The position numbers and the translations under genes were made by a program. Below, one piece after another: positions 8,141 through 17,114 of a stretch of 64,000 nt of DNA. This DNA is from an uncultured Anaerolineaceae bacterium (GTDB lineage Bacteria; Chloroflexota; Anaerolineae; Anaerolineales; Anaerolineaceae), in NCBI GenBank assembly GCA_927443345.1, contig CAKMKJ010000052.1:60944-124943 (forward strand), in the 5' to 3' direction. The notes beneath the pieces are model-generated. The model made no database searches, was not told the DNA's origin, and saw only the letters and a program-made list of their open reading frames with translations. Numbering within the stretch: the first letter of the stretch is position 1; each line of letters opens with the position of its first letter.

Positions 8141-10594
8141 CTATATTACGATATTGACCAACCGGCCTTTGACGTAAATCACCTGGCGCGGAGCTTTTCC
8201 CTCAAGCGCTTTCTTCACGGATTCACTTTCAAGCGCGATCTTCTTGGCATCATCCTCTGATATGCCTGCAGGCACCACGATGCGGTCGCGAAGTTTGCCG
8301 TTAACTTGCACCACAAGGGTGATCTCATCATCGGCTGCCGCTGCTTCATCCACCTTTGGCCACGCCTGGGTGTGGATGGAGTAAGGCTTGCCAATCATCT
8401 GCCATAACTCTTCGCTGATGTGAGGGGTAACCGGTGCCAGCATCTTCAAGTAGATTTCGACAGCTTCCTTCCAGGCTGGGCTGCCATAGAGTTCCGCTTT
8501 GGCACGCACCATTTCATTGAGTAGTTCCATCAACCCTGAAACAATGGTATTGAATTCAAAAGTCTCATAGTCTTTAGTGACAGCTTTCAGGGTCTGATGG
8601 AGCTTACGACGCAGCGCCTTGACGGCGTCATCACCGGGTTTGCCCGTGTTTACAGGTTCAAGCACGGTCGTCCACAAGCGGCGCAGCCAGCGTGAGGTGC
8701 CATCGATACCGCCGCTGCTCCACGGACCGCCCATATCCCATCTGGAGAAGAACATCAGGTAAGCACGAGTCGTATCAGCCCCATAGGATTGCACCAGGCT
8801 GTCAGGGGCGACCACGTTTCCGCGGCTCTTCGACATTTTTTCAGAATCTTCTCCCAGCACCATACCCTGGTTGCGTAGTTGCAGCATGGGTTCATCACCC
8901 TTGGTGATGCCCATATCTCTCAGCGCTTTGTGGAAGAAACGTACATACAGCAAATGCATGGTGGCATGTTCAATACCGCCGGTATAAACATCCACGGGCA
9001 TCCAATAGTTGTATTCTTTGGGGTCAAACGGACCCTTGTCATAATCAGGGCTGAGGTAGCGCATCGGATACCATGAGGAGCACATGAAGGTATCCATGGT
9101 GTCGGTTTCACGTTCAGCTTTGCCGCCGCATTTAGGGCATGTGGTGAATCGCCAGGTGGGATGCAGTTTCAACGGGCTTTCGCCGGTCGGCTTCCATTCC
9201 ACATCTTCAGGCAATACGATTGGCAGTTGATCTTCGGGGACGGGTTGAGTTCCGCAGGTCGGGCAGTAGACCATGGGGATGGGTGCCCCCCAATAACGCT
9301 GCCGTGAGATTAACCAATCGCGCAAGCGGTAGTTGGTTGACCCTTTACCAGCGCCAATTTTCTGCACATATTCCACCGCTTTCCTAATGGATCGATCGCC
9401 TGGGGTTCCTGTTAGTTCCCCCGAATTTACCAGCGTACCAACAGCGGGGATTGAAGCGGTCATATCATCCGCTTCGATCAGAGAGACACCAGCAGGTTGA
9501 ACCACCACTTTAATTGGCAGTTTGAATGCACGGGCAAACTCAAAATCACGTTGATCATGAGCTGGAACCGCCATGATGGCGCCGGTGCCATAGGTCATTA
9601 AAACATAATCGGCAATCCAAACGGGAATTTTTTCACCCGAAACCGGGTTAACAGCATATCCACCGGTAAAGACACCTGTTTTGGCTTTGTCACTGGATTC
9701 GCGCTGGATATCCGTTTGACGAGTCGCATCAAGGATGTACTGCTCCACTTCAGCTTGATGCTCAGGGGTAGTCAGCTTCTGTACCAACGGATGCTCAGGC
9801 GCTAACACCATAAAAGTGGCACCCCACAAGGTATCAGGCCGGGTGGTAAAAATCTCAAGCGGATCGCCAGCTTCAGTTTTGAAGGTTACCAATGCGCCTT
9901 CTGATTTACCGATCCAGTTGGTTTGCAACGTTTTGACACGCTCCGGCCAATCAATGCCGTCGTAGCGTAACAATTCTTCAGCATAGTTAGTGATGCGGAA
10001 AAACCATTGTGTCAGGTCTTTTTTAATCACCGGGGTGCCGCAGCGTTCACAATGGCGGTCGTCGCCCCACACCTGCTCGCGGGCCAGCGTGGTGTTGCAG
10101 TTTGGGCACCAATCCACCGGGGACAGTTTTCGATAAGCCAGCCCCTTCTTGTAGAGCTGAAGGAAAAACCACTGCGTCCAGTGATAATATTTTTCATCAG
10201 AAGAAACCATCTCACGCCGCCAGTCAAACATTGCGCCCATGGTCTTGAACTGATTGCGCATCTTGTCGATATTGGCATACGTCCAGGTCTTGGGGTGAAC
10301 CTTGCGCTTAATGGCCGCGTTTTCGGCGGGTAGACCGAAGGCGTCAAACCCCATGGGGAACATGACGTTGTATCCGTTCATGCGCTTGTAGCGTGCACGT
10401 GCGTCTGATGGAGAGATGGCGTACCAGTGCCCGATATGAAGATCACCCGAGGGATACGGAAGCATGGTCAACGCGTAGAACTTGGGTTTGTTCTCATCAA
10501 TATTGGATTCGTAAAGATGATCGTCATCCCATTTCTTCTGCCATTTGCTTTCGATCTCGTTCGGGTTGTATAAAGGGATTTGTGGATTTGTCAT
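8141..10594 (-). CDS. leuS: Leucyl-tRNA synthetase
   Basis: Class Ia synthetase that charges tRNA-Leu and edits misacylated products. The 817 residues are full length. The HIGH motif is at residues 53-56 and KMSKS at 586-590. The CP1 editing domain lies between, with a threonine-rich TTRPDTLWG segment and a GTGAIMAVPAHDQRDFEFA segment typical of active editing. Zinc-ribbon-like cysteine pairs (CPNC...CERC and CPTC...CPKC) are intact. The catalytic core ends in the anticodon-binding and C-terminal domains. Expression is controlled by the T-box leader upstream, which senses uncharged tRNA-Leu. Confidence 0.97.
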   Translation of the reverse strand: MTNPQIPLYNPNEIESKWQKKWDDDHLYESNIDENKPKFYALTMLPYPSGDLHIGHWYAISPSDARARYKRMNGYNVMFPMGFDAFGLPAENAAIKRKVHPKTWTYANIDKMRNQFKTMGAMFDWRREMVSSDEKYYHWTQWFFLQLYKKGLAYRKLSPVDWCPNCNTTLAREQVWGDDRHCERCGTPVIKKDLTQWFFRITNYAEELLRYDGIDWPERVKTLQTNWIGKSEGALVTFKTEAGDPLEIFTTRPDTLWGATFMVLAPEHPLVQKLTTPEHQAEVEQYILDATRQTDIQRESSDKAKTGVFTGGYAVNPVSGEKIPVWIADYVLMTYGTGAIMAVPAHDQRDFEFARAFKLPIKVVVQPAGVSLIEADDMTASIPAVGTLVNSGELTGTPGDRSIRKAVEYVQKIGAGKGSTNYRLRDWLISRQRYWGAPIPMVYCPTCGTQPVPEDQLPIVLPEDVEWKPTGESPLKLHPTWRFTTCPKCGGKAERETDTMDTFMCSSWYPMRYLSPDYDKGPFDPKEYNYWMPVDVYTGGIEHATMHLLYVRFFHKALRDMGITKGDEPMLQLRNQGMVLGEDSEKMSKSRGNVVAPDSLVQSYGADTTRAYLMFFSRWDMGGPWSSGGIDGTSRWLRRLWTTVLEPVNTGKPGDDAVKALRRKLHQTLKAVTKDYETFEFNTIVSGLMELLNEMVRAKAELYGSPAWKEAVEIYLKMLAPVTPHISEELWQMIGKPYSIHTQAWPKVDEAAAADDEITLVVQVNGKLRDRIVVPAGISEDDAKKIALESESVKKALEGKAPRQVIYVKGRLVNIVI

Positions 10595-10614
10595 TCTTGC
10601 TCCATTCAGTAGGT

Positions 10615-10858
10615 TTAAACAAAAAACTCTTCTCCCATCAGGGACGAAGAGATTCTCCGCGGTACCACCCTGCTTGTCTGAAAGTACCAGACCGCTCAGA
10701 AGCTATAACGGGCATACCCGTCGCCGGCTAATTTATTCACCGGAAAGCTACCCTCTTAAGGGGGCCAGGCGAGTTCAGTCTTTTGCGCTCCGTGGCACTT
10801 TGCCAATCTCACACATCTTTAATCGGCTCGCTGACGGATGACTTACTACTCCTGATTT
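10615..10858 (-). promoter_or_regulatory. T-box leader of leuS
   Basis: The minus strand carries the T-box core AGGGTGGTACCGCGG (10657-10671). The TGGT bulge within it is complementary to the ACCA end of tRNA-Leu. Upstream lies a long stem I that starts near CAGG (10851-10854, pairing with CCTG near the specifier side) and contains AGTAGTAAG and AGCGAG elements. The likely specifier is CTC (Leu) at 10771-10773, in a GAACTCG context. An intrinsic terminator follows. Uncharged tRNA-Leu should stabilise the antiterminator and allow leuS transcription. The 5' end abuts a tRNA-Ala gene. Confidence 0.92.
10621..10651 (-). terminator. T-box regulated terminator
   Basis: Minus-strand hairpin CTCTTCGTCCC/GGGAGAAGAG with a four-base loop (10627-10651), followed by six T residues. 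It lies between the T-box core and the leuS start and competes with the antiterminator. Confidence 0.9.
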
Positions 10859-10866
10859 TGCTTTAG

Positions 10867-10939
10867 TGGACCCAGGGAGGTTCGAACTCCCGGCCTCCTC
10901 AATGCCATTGAGGCGCGCTCCCAACTGCGCTATGGGCCC
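10867..10939 (-). tRNA. tRNA-Ala (GGC)
   Basis: A 73-base cloverleaf. The acceptor stem GGGCCCA/TGGGTCC carries the G3:U70 pair that identifies alanine tRNAs. The D arm is GCGC...GCGC, the anticodon stem CCTCA/TGAGG holds loop ATGGCAT (anticodon GGC), and the T loop is TTCGAAC. No CCA is encoded. The leuS T-box begins about 12 bases after its 3' end. Confidence 0.97.
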
Positions 10940-10973
10940 ATGTGTTCTTATTTTAGAGAGCCTGTATTACCTG

Positions 10974-11046
10974 TGGACCTGGGGGGATTCGAACCCCCGG
11001 CCTCTTCAGTGCGATTGAAGCGCGCTCCCAACTGCGCTACAGGCCC
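10974..11046 (-). tRNA. tRNA-Ala (CGC)
   Basis: A 73-base cloverleaf with acceptor GGGCCTG/CAGGTCC, again with the G3:U70 pair. The anticodon stem CTTCA/TGAAG holds loop ATCGCAC (anticodon CGC), and the T loop is TTCGAAT. No CCA is encoded. It is the promoter-proximal member of the tRNA-Ala pair and is 34 bases from the second gene. Confidence 0.97.
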
Positions 11047-11067
11047 GTGTTCTAAACTGCAGACAGG

Positions 11068-11096
11068 ATTTTACCTGAGAGGTGGTGCATTGTCAA
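11068..11096 (-). promoter_or_regulatory. Promoter of the tRNA-Ala/leuS unit
   Basis: Minus-strand TTGACA (11091-11096), a 17-base spacer and TAAAAT (11068-11073) form a near-consensus promoter. The predicted start is about 15 bases before the first tRNA-Ala. Confidence 0.8.
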
Positions 11097-11210
11097 GGAA
11101 ATGGGTTATTGAAAATTATTACTTATGTTTTATTGTTCATGTAGTCGCGAGAGATGAGGTTGTGGTTTTTCATTCGGCAATCCAGATAAGAAATCAGTAT
11201 TGAGTGTTTG

Positions 11211-11264
11211 GTAGGGACACGGTCGCGTTTTTTGCACACCCTTGGGTGCGCGCCGTGTCCCTAC
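11211..11264. repeat. GTAGGG-type palindromic repeat
   Basis: Perfect 12-base arms GTAGGGACACGG and CCGTGTCCCTAC enclose a 30-base centre that itself folds (GCACACCC/GGGTGCGC). It lies in the 11047-11430 gap, where nothing else is recognisable beyond the tRNA promoter. The outer GTAGGG...CCCTAC ends recur at 48301 and in the REP cluster near 62.5 kb. Confidence 0.7.
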
Positions 11265-11430
11265 TTTAGCCATCATGTTTTGTGTCCACGAATCCGTAAC
11301 AAACATTGGCGATCATGTATTGATTACACTAATTTTTTCAATGGATTCCTTATTGTTCTACAATTTTTCCAGCGATCCGCGTGAGAACAATAGTCTTCGC
11401 GATCTCAGCGGCTTCGGGTGAGACAAATTT

Positions 11431-12840
11431 TTATCCCCGCAGCGGCACCGGTTTGACTTCACCCTTATCGATGATAAACATTGTCCGCCCTAGTTCAGCC
11501 TCAACCTCAAACGTGTTCTTTACAATGGTCACTTTCACACCCGGGTAAACCTTCTGAGTGGCTTTCACGGTGCCATGATCCAATTTTGCAAGTTCATCTT
11601 CAAAAACCTTAAGATTTTCCTCTAAGGCCAAAATGTCGTTTCTTAATCCAGAGTAACTGCGCAGGCGTTCATTCATGGTTCGCCGGTAAGATTCAGAGAT
11701 ATCTTTCTTGTTCTCACGGTAATTTTTATACTCATTGATATAGCCTTCAAGTGCTAAAAGCGATTTTTTCTTCTCACCGAACTTAGCTAATAATTCAACA
11801 TACTCTTGCCTGAATTTGGGTTCAATACCCAATTCCAATTCGGTTGGAACATGCAAATCTGAACCAAACACACCGGCAGTGATTTCTTCGAGTGCTTCAA
11901 GGTGTCCGCCGATAATATCACCTTTATAATTATTAACTTTAATTTTACCCCCCGCTTTGATGTGTGAGCGAGAGATACTATCATTCACGATGACATCTTT
12001 TAAGGCTTTGAGCGTGGCATTCTCTACATATTTAGCGACTATGTTGCCGCCTGCATATAGATGGCACTTGCCTGCACCAAATATGCCGTTTTTGATCAGG
12101 ATGTTGCCCTCGGCATATACTTGTGCGGCTTCCACCATTCCCAAAATCTCTACATCACCGCCGGCTCGAACACTGAAACCAGCTTTTACATCGCCTTTGA
12201 TCTGTACATTACCTACGAAATCAATATTGCCAACCCCAAAATTGACGTCATGTTGAACGGTATAAAGTGAAATAATCGAAGGTTTATTTTCAGACATGCA
12301 GGCATGTCCGTCTTTAGCTGCCATAAGCCGCACACCTGAAGAGTCAAACACAGTATCTCGGCCAGCAACAAGCACTGGGGTATTAACCTTTGGCGGATAG
12401 ATGACTTTGCCGGTTACCGTTTGACCGGTTTTGCCTTCTTCTGGCGGGAAGCGTTGTGCAAGAAGTTCACCCTTTTTGACATTGTGAATTAAATTTAAAT
12501 TTCTGAAATCAACTTTTCCGTCATCAGATTCGACAACTGGCATTAAATCAACGACAGTAGGAAAAAAATACTCAATAAATCCATCTTTACCTTCTTCAGG
12601 TTCTGTGCCCGTTGCCACCAAATGCGGATGGTCCCAGAGTTTCAAGTAAACCGTTTGCTCAACAACCAATTGGTTAATGTTCACTGTAACGCCATTATCT
12701 TGAAGCGTTTTATTGACCTTCTCAAGGTTAACCTCGGCTCCACCATTTTTTGGTGAGCTTAATGTAATCCAGGCGTTCATACCATCTTCAGAAATGACGA
12801 CTGAGCATGTTCCGTCAATTGGATCAGTGGAATTTTCCAT
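11431..12840 (-). CDS. DUF342 (FapA-like) polymer-forming protein
   Basis: 469-residue cytosolic protein of the DUF342/FapA family. An N-terminal segment of about 170 residues is followed by a right-handed beta-helix of short Gly/Val repeats (about 180-330), seen as GNIDFVGNVQIKGDV and AEGNILIKNG turns. A coiled coil (about 350-420) and a small C-terminal beta domain complete it. Some relatives are linked to flagellar assembly or cell-surface polymers, but most have no known role. No flagellar genes are nearby, so the flagellar name should not be transferred. The gene appears monocistronic and starts with a standard ATG at 12840. Confidence 0.8.
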   Translation of the reverse strand: MENSTDPIDGTCSVVISEDGMNAWITLSSPKNGGAEVNLEKVNKTLQDNGVTVNINQLVVEQTVYLKLWDHPHLVATGTEPEEGKDGFIEYFFPTVVDLMPVVESDDGKVDFRNLNLIHNVKKGELLAQRFPPEEGKTGQTVTGKVIYPPKVNTPVLVAGRDTVFDSSGVRLMAAKDGHACMSENKPSIISLYTVQHDVNFGVGNIDFVGNVQIKGDVKAGFSVRAGGDVEILGMVEAAQVYAEGNILIKNGIFGAGKCHLYAGGNIVAKYVENATLKALKDVIVNDSISRSHIKAGGKIKVNNYKGDIIGGHLEALEEITAGVFGSDLHVPTELELGIEPKFRQEYVELLAKFGEKKKSLLALEGYINEYKNYRENKKDISESYRRTMNERLRSYSGLRNDILALEENLKVFEDELAKLDHGTVKATQKVYPGVKVTIVKNTFEVEAELGRTMFIIDKGEVKPVPLRG

Positions 12841-12960
12841 ATGGGTTAACTCTACACAACTTATATTAAGAAAAACATAAAAAGCAGGTAAAAGGTAAAT
12901 TCAAATTAGTAGATTTTATGCATTTTTGCTAAAGGATGCATAAAAGCAATTTGCAATGTT

Positions 12961-13503
12961 TTATTTCGGATATTTTAACCTCAGACCATTCAACTGCGTT
13001 TGCAGCTCTATTTGTCTGGATTTTCCAAGCACCTTAGCTGTATGTTCCTCAAAAGCCGAATTGATAGATTCAAGTTGTTCAGGCGAGATATTATTATCTG
13101 CCATGGGAAATAACACATTATTTTCTTTTTGGATGTGCACACGCAGCAGTTCTGTATACGCACGACATGCTTTTTCAAACCTGACCATATCTGCAGGTTC
13201 TTCAAGAGATTCCAACATACTGTGGATATAACCCCTGCCCTGTATATGTTCCGCCATCATCACGCCAATGGGGCCGCCACGATCAGCTACACCTGCTGCG
13301 ATCATGGCGGGGAAAAGTATCCCTTCCTCTTTACCTTGATGACATTTATCTGCAAATTCCCTGAGAAATTCGAGGAAATTCAACAAATCTTCAGGGTCTA
13401 AACTCTGTTTTTTTGATAATGTATCCAGGATATTTTCAAATAAATCCAACGCTGATGAAATAGCGCAATGATCATTAATCAGATCTGCAGTTGCCTTACT
13501 CAT
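12961..13503 (-). CDS. Hemerythrin-like di-iron protein
   Basis: 180-residue four-helix protein of the HHE/hemerythrin family, which binds a non-haem di-iron centre for O2 or NO sensing or iron handling. Candidate ligands are in the expected spacing: H12, the H55-x-x-x-E59 pair, H86 (and H94), then the H123-x-x-x-E127 pair. Bacterial single-domain members take part in oxygen sensing, oxidative-stress repair of iron-sulfur clusters or oxygen storage. No partner gene makes the role specific here. The ATG at 13503 follows a GGAGG ribosome-binding site with a suitable gap. Confidence 0.85.
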   Translation of the reverse strand: MSKATADLINDHCAISSALDLFENILDTLSKKQSLDPEDLLNFLEFLREFADKCHQGKEEGILFPAMIAAGVADRGGPIGVMMAEHIQGRGYIHSMLESLEEPADMVRFEKACRAYTELLRVHIQKENNVLFPMADNNISPEQLESINSAFEEHTAKVLGKSRQIELQTQLNGLRLKYPK

Positions 13504-13599
13504 CTTTTGGCCTCCATTCAGAAATTTGAAACCAAACTGACACTGAAAAATAAGTATACAGCAAGTGGATAATTAAGAGAATTCTAATGTTGGTCTTAA

Positions 13600-14514
13600 T
13601 TAATTGAGTGGTCCACTCCAGGGGAGCAGCGAAATAAACTTGTCCATCGGAAAATCGTTTTCAATCTCAATCCGCGACAAATAAAAGATGGAATTCGTGC
13701 TGTGCTTTACAGATTCTCCAAGACCGACAGCGGATTTATATCCATAAGAACTGGTTAGTCTGATGATATTGTCATTTATTTCACCAAAAGGATATGCAAA
13801 AGAATTTATTGGTACACCCAGTTTTTCTTCAAGATTTAGCTTCGATAAACGAATTTCAGCAGGAAGCAACTCTTCACTAATCGCTGGTAGATGGGGGTGA
13901 GTTTTGCTGTGTGAACCAATTTCCCAGCCTTCTTGAATCAACTCTTTTACCTGGTCAGTAGAAATCATGTCTGCACCATTTACATATGTTTCAACAACAT
14001 AAAAAGTTGCCACAAACCCATACTTCTTGAGAATTGGTAAAGCATATTCATAATTATCTATGTTGCCGTCATCAAAAGTGATCACTACCGGCCGCTGCGG
14101 AATCTCACCGCCGTAATAAATCAAATGGGTTAGTTGACTGATAGTAATTGTTTGATATCCGTTGTCAAACAACCATTTGATCTGTTCTTCAAATTTTTCG
14201 GGGGGGATGTTATAGCGACTGTTTTGTGTTTCGAAATTCGTTGAAACGTGATGGTAAAGAAGAATCGGCGCAGTCACTGAACCGGCTGGAATGGTATTCT
14301 TTGAGGGTGTTACAGTTGCGGTAGGCGCTATTGTGGGGGTGATGGTAGGTGTAGTAGTAATCGTTGCCGTCGGTAAAATCGTGGCAGTTACGGTTGGCGG
14401 CAAAGGAGTTTCTGTTCGATTTAAGAAAGGCAAAGGCGACTGTCCTTGACAGGCAGTTAAAGCTAGCATCAGAATTAAGATCAGGCCAGTGGTCAAAGGT
14501 TTATTTTGTCTCAT
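13600..14514 (-). CDS. Secreted polysaccharide deacetylase lipoprotein
   Basis: Carbohydrate esterase family 4 (NodB fold) protein that removes acetyl groups from N-acetylated sugars of cell-wall or extracellular polymers. It has a lipoprotein signal ending in LTAC (Cys near residue 22), a Thr/Pro-rich linker (about 35-75), then the NodB domain. The catalytic TFDDG motif and the later HSKTH metal-binding motif (H-x-x-x-H) are both present, followed by the FAYPFG motif, so it is probably active. The linker suggests a surface-anchored enzyme crossing a thick envelope. It is the last gene in a leftward run that starts with the Xaa-Pro peptidase. Confidence 0.88.
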   Translation of the reverse strand: MRQNKPLTTGLILILMLALTACQGQSPLPFLNRTETPLPPTVTATILPTATITTTPTITPTIAPTATVTPSKNTIPAGSVTAPILLYHHVSTNFETQNSRYNIPPEKFEEQIKWLFDNGYQTITISQLTHLIYYGGEIPQRPVVITFDDGNIDNYEYALPILKKYGFVATFYVVETYVNGADMISTDQVKELIQEGWEIGSHSKTHPHLPAISEELLPAEIRLSKLNLEEKLGVPINSFAYPFGEINDNIIRLTSSYGYKSAVGLGESVKHSTNSIFYLSRIEIENDFPMDKFISLLPWSGPLN

Positions 14515-14548
14515 TCAGTCATCCATCCTCATTAATGATAATTCAAGC

Positions 14549-15187
14549 TTAAGAAACCAAAAAGGGGTTGTGCTGCAATTCTTCACGAACGGTAGTCTCC
14601 TGACCGTGACCTGGAATCAAGCGTGTTTCTGGCGGCAGGCTCAAAACCTGTGTTTGGATACTATTGATAAGTGTTTCATGATTTCCTCCTACCAGATCAG
14701 TGCGCCCCACACTATGGTAGAAAATCACATCACCGCATATAGCGGTGTGTACATCAGGGATATAGAAAATCACAGACCCTGCTGAATGTCCGGGTGCAAG
14801 TCTCACCTGAATGGTTGTGTCTTCCAATTTCAGTTCCATTTTATCTTCTAAAAACATATCAGGGTCATCAGGAGGCAAGACAGGCATGTGAAATTCTTTT
14901 GAACCACCGCCATCTCTGAGTAATCTGAGATCGTCGCGGTGCAAGGCAAGCTGTGGTTTTTCTGGCAGTTTGGTCATCAAATAATTAACCCCGGCAAAAT
15001 GATCAAAATGTCCGTGGGTCAATAGAATCATCGTGACCTTCAAATGTTGATCATCTATGTAATCAAGAATAATCTCTGGTTCATACGAGGGGTCGATTAA
15101 AAAAGTCTCGTTTGTCTCTTCATCAATGAGAAAAACAACATTGTTACTTAATTGTCCGGTTGACAACACCCATACTTTAAGTGCCAT
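14549..15187 (-). CDS. Metallo-beta-lactamase-fold hydrolase
   Basis: 212-residue protein of the glyoxalase II-like branch of the metallo-beta-lactamase superfamily. The dinuclear metal motif T-H-G-H-F-D-H is at residues 57-63, with later ligands in APGHSAG, the CGDVIF segment and the IPGHG end motif. Such proteins hydrolyse thioesters such as S-lactoylglutathione, or related small substrates; the exact substrate cannot be told. Its start codon overlaps the end of the MFS transporter gene by 11 bases, indicating translational coupling. A 34-base gap leads to the deacetylase gene. Confidence 0.85.
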   Translation of the reverse strand: MALKVWVLSTGQLSNNVVFLIDEETNETFLIDPSYEPEIILDYIDDQHLKVTMILLTHGHFDHFAGVNYLMTKLPEKPQLALHRDDLRLLRDGGGSKEFHMPVLPPDDPDMFLEDKMELKLEDTTIQVRLAPGHSAGSVIFYIPDVHTAICGDVIFYHSVGRTDLVGGNHETLINSIQTQVLSLPPETRLIPGHGQETTVREELQHNPFLVS

Positions 15188-16325
15188 TTTGTTTTGCCTT
15201 TCTGAGGTTTATGAGCGTGAAAATAACGATGTTGATGACCAAAACCGCTGTCAACAAAATTAATCCAACCCGATAAATGGAATAGGGTTCATTTCGATAC
15301 AAAATCCCTGCCAGAATCGGAGCAAAGATCATGGTGATTGCATTCATGGTTTCTATTAAGCCATAAGCCAACCCGGTTTCAGCCGGATGAATTAATGAAC
15401 GCCCGATTGAAAGAACCATAACCCTGCATAAACGATATCCGCCAACGAAAACGTACCCCAGTCCAAACAGAATGGTACTGTTCCCTTTTAAGAACAGCAG
15501 AGCAAAAACCACGAGCATAATCTGACTAATAAAAAAGCCTGTCAACGACCCTAGCTGGCTTAGGAACAACATAGATAGCGCGGAACCAAGGCTGCCGAAA
15601 GCACCCAGAATACCGATGGTAGTGCTTGTGAGTTGCTGCTGGTTCTGTAAAAAGTTGGGTGTAAATGGCTGCGGCAAGTACAATGCAAAGGTGGTAATCA
15701 GCACCACTGCCAAAAAGGCGATAAAGCGCGTGTTTTTCAACAAGCCCTTTGGATTGACTGACTCCTGATCAATATGGTGAACTTCTGGTTTCTTTTGAAC
15801 AAATAAAATTATGGTTGTTGAAACGATAAAAATTACACTGGCAATAACATAGACTGCCTGAAATCCCATTTGGTCAGCTACAATCCCACCGATGATTGGC
15901 CCGATAACTGTCCCCAGACTATAGACGCCGCCAGGAATGGCAATTGCCCTGCCAATGGATAGATTTCCACGTACATTGGTAATATAGCTGTTCATGGGAG
16001 CCAACACAAAACCGGCTAAACCATAAAAAATAATTCCCACCACAAATAGTGGCAGTGAGTTTGCAAGTGCCATCGTCCATGCAGAAACAGTTCCCAAAAT
16101 CCATGACAACCACATGATATTTCTTGAACCGAGACGGTCAGAAAGATAACCAGCCGGTATTTGCGCCAGCGCCATGGCTATACCCATCGCCCCATAGATT
16201 CCGCCAATCAACAAGGGGTCAGCGCCCCATTGCTGAAGATAAAGCGGTTGAAAGTAAATGAAGAAACCCTCACCCACTCCCCATGTGCCCATGGCAAGGG
16301 TAACCAGTAAAAGATTGCGATCCAT
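15177..16325 (-). CDS. MFS transporter
   Basis: 382-residue integral membrane protein with about 12 hydrophobic helices. It carries the major-facilitator loop 2-3 signature GYLSDRLGSR (about residues 59-68) and a Gly/Pro-rich helix 5 (GGVYSLGTVIGPIIGG) of the kind seen in drug/proton antiporters. The substrate is not evident. A short loop of charged residues near position 190 marks the middle of the protein. It sits two bases from the upstream esterase gene and overlaps the downstream hydrolase, so all are probably co-translated. Drug or small-metabolite efflux is the most likely role, by family only. Confidence 0.85.
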   Translation of the reverse strand: MDRNLLLVTLAMGTWGVGEGFFIYFQPLYLQQWGADPLLIGGIYGAMGIAMALAQIPAGYLSDRLGSRNIMWLSWILGTVSAWTMALANSLPLFVVGIIFYGLAGFVLAPMNSYITNVRGNLSIGRAIAIPGGVYSLGTVIGPIIGGIVADQMGFQAVYVIASVIFIVSTTIILFVQKKPEVHHIDQESVNPKGLLKNTRFIAFLAVVLITTFALYLPQPFTPNFLQNQQQLTSTTIGILGAFGSLGSALSMLFLSQLGSLTGFFISQIMLVVFALLFLKGNSTILFGLGYVFVGGYRLCRVMVLSIGRSLIHPAETGLAYGLIETMNAITMIFAPILAGILYRNEPYSIYRVGLILLTAVLVINIVIFTLINLRKAKQNGT

Positions 16326-16327
16326 AA

Positions 16328-17086
16328 TTATTGAGTAATCCGTTTAATGAATTTTTTGACTTCGGTGAAAATCACTTCCCGTTCTGGTTCACGAATGATG
16401 ACATGTCCGCTGTTATCGACCCACAGCCTGGATTTATCGGTCGAATTGATCTTTTCAAAAAGTGTATCCATACTTTCTGCGGGGATGCCGTAGTCGCCGT
16501 GAGATTGCACCATCAAGGCAGGCACTTTTACTTTTGGCAGTTCATCCACCATGACACCAATCAATTTCTGAAGCTGTATTACTGAGCGTGTGGGGTAGGT
16601 TGGATAATCAACATGGTCTTTCATGGCTTCAAAGTTGCGCCAGTCGGGTTTGCCTTTTGCAACTTGCGGCACCAGCCAGGTAATAAATGGAAGAAACTTC
16701 GCACGCGGATCTGGTGGTAGTGCACACGGGGCTGAGAAAGTGACTACACCTTTTATGTCATAACGGGCGGCTGCCAACAACGAAAGTACGCCTCCCATCG
16801 AAAGCCCCATAACGATCTGTTGGTCAGTACATCCCTTGAGCAGGTTGATTCCGTCTTCAACGGATGCAAGCCAATCTCTCCAGGTGGAATGGCGCATATC
16901 TTCGATATCAGTGGCGTGGCCGGCAAGTCTGATGCCAAGGATGGTATATTTTTCTTGTGTCAAAGAATCTGCCAGCATGCGCATTTCTTTAGGAGAGCCT
17001 GTGAATCCATGAATTAACAGACAACCAATTTTACCGCCAGAGATAAAAAAGGGTTCAGCCGTCGGAATGGTCAAATTGGTGGTCAT
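16328..17086 (-). CDS. Alpha/beta hydrolase (carboxylesterase/monoacylglycerol lipase type)
   Basis: 252-residue serine hydrolase. The nucleophile elbow GLSMGG places the catalytic serine at residue 96. An HGFTG oxyanion motif lies near 26-30, the Asp is in the HGDYGIP segment, and the His is in SGHVI near the C-terminus. The compact cap region and the overall pattern match bacterial Est30-type carboxylesterases and thermostable monoacylglycerol lipases. No signal peptide is seen, so it acts in the cytosol on short esters or lipid breakdown products. It lies 28 bases from the M24 peptidase gene and two bases from the MFS gene. Confidence 0.87.
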   Translation of the reverse strand: MTTNLTIPTAEPFFISGGKIGCLLIHGFTGSPKEMRMLADSLTQEKYTILGIRLAGHATDIEDMRHSTWRDWLASVEDGINLLKGCTDQQIVMGLSMGGVLSLLAAARYDIKGVVTFSAPCALPPDPRAKFLPFITWLVPQVAKGKPDWRNFEAMKDHVDYPTYPTRSVIQLQKLIGVMVDELPKVKVPALMVQSHGDYGIPAESMDTLFEKINSTDKSRLWVDNSGHVIIREPEREVIFTEVKKFIKRITQ

Positions 17087-17114
17087 CTTAATCTCCCAGA
17101 ATATTAAGTGCTGA

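Noticed and set aside
10393..10841. Plus-strand reading frames across the leuS 5' end and T-box
   Set aside because: They run through a clear T-box leader and have no coding features.
11431..12840. Flagellar assembly function for the DUF342 protein
   Set aside because: No flagellar gene is present in the window; the fold alone does not support this role.
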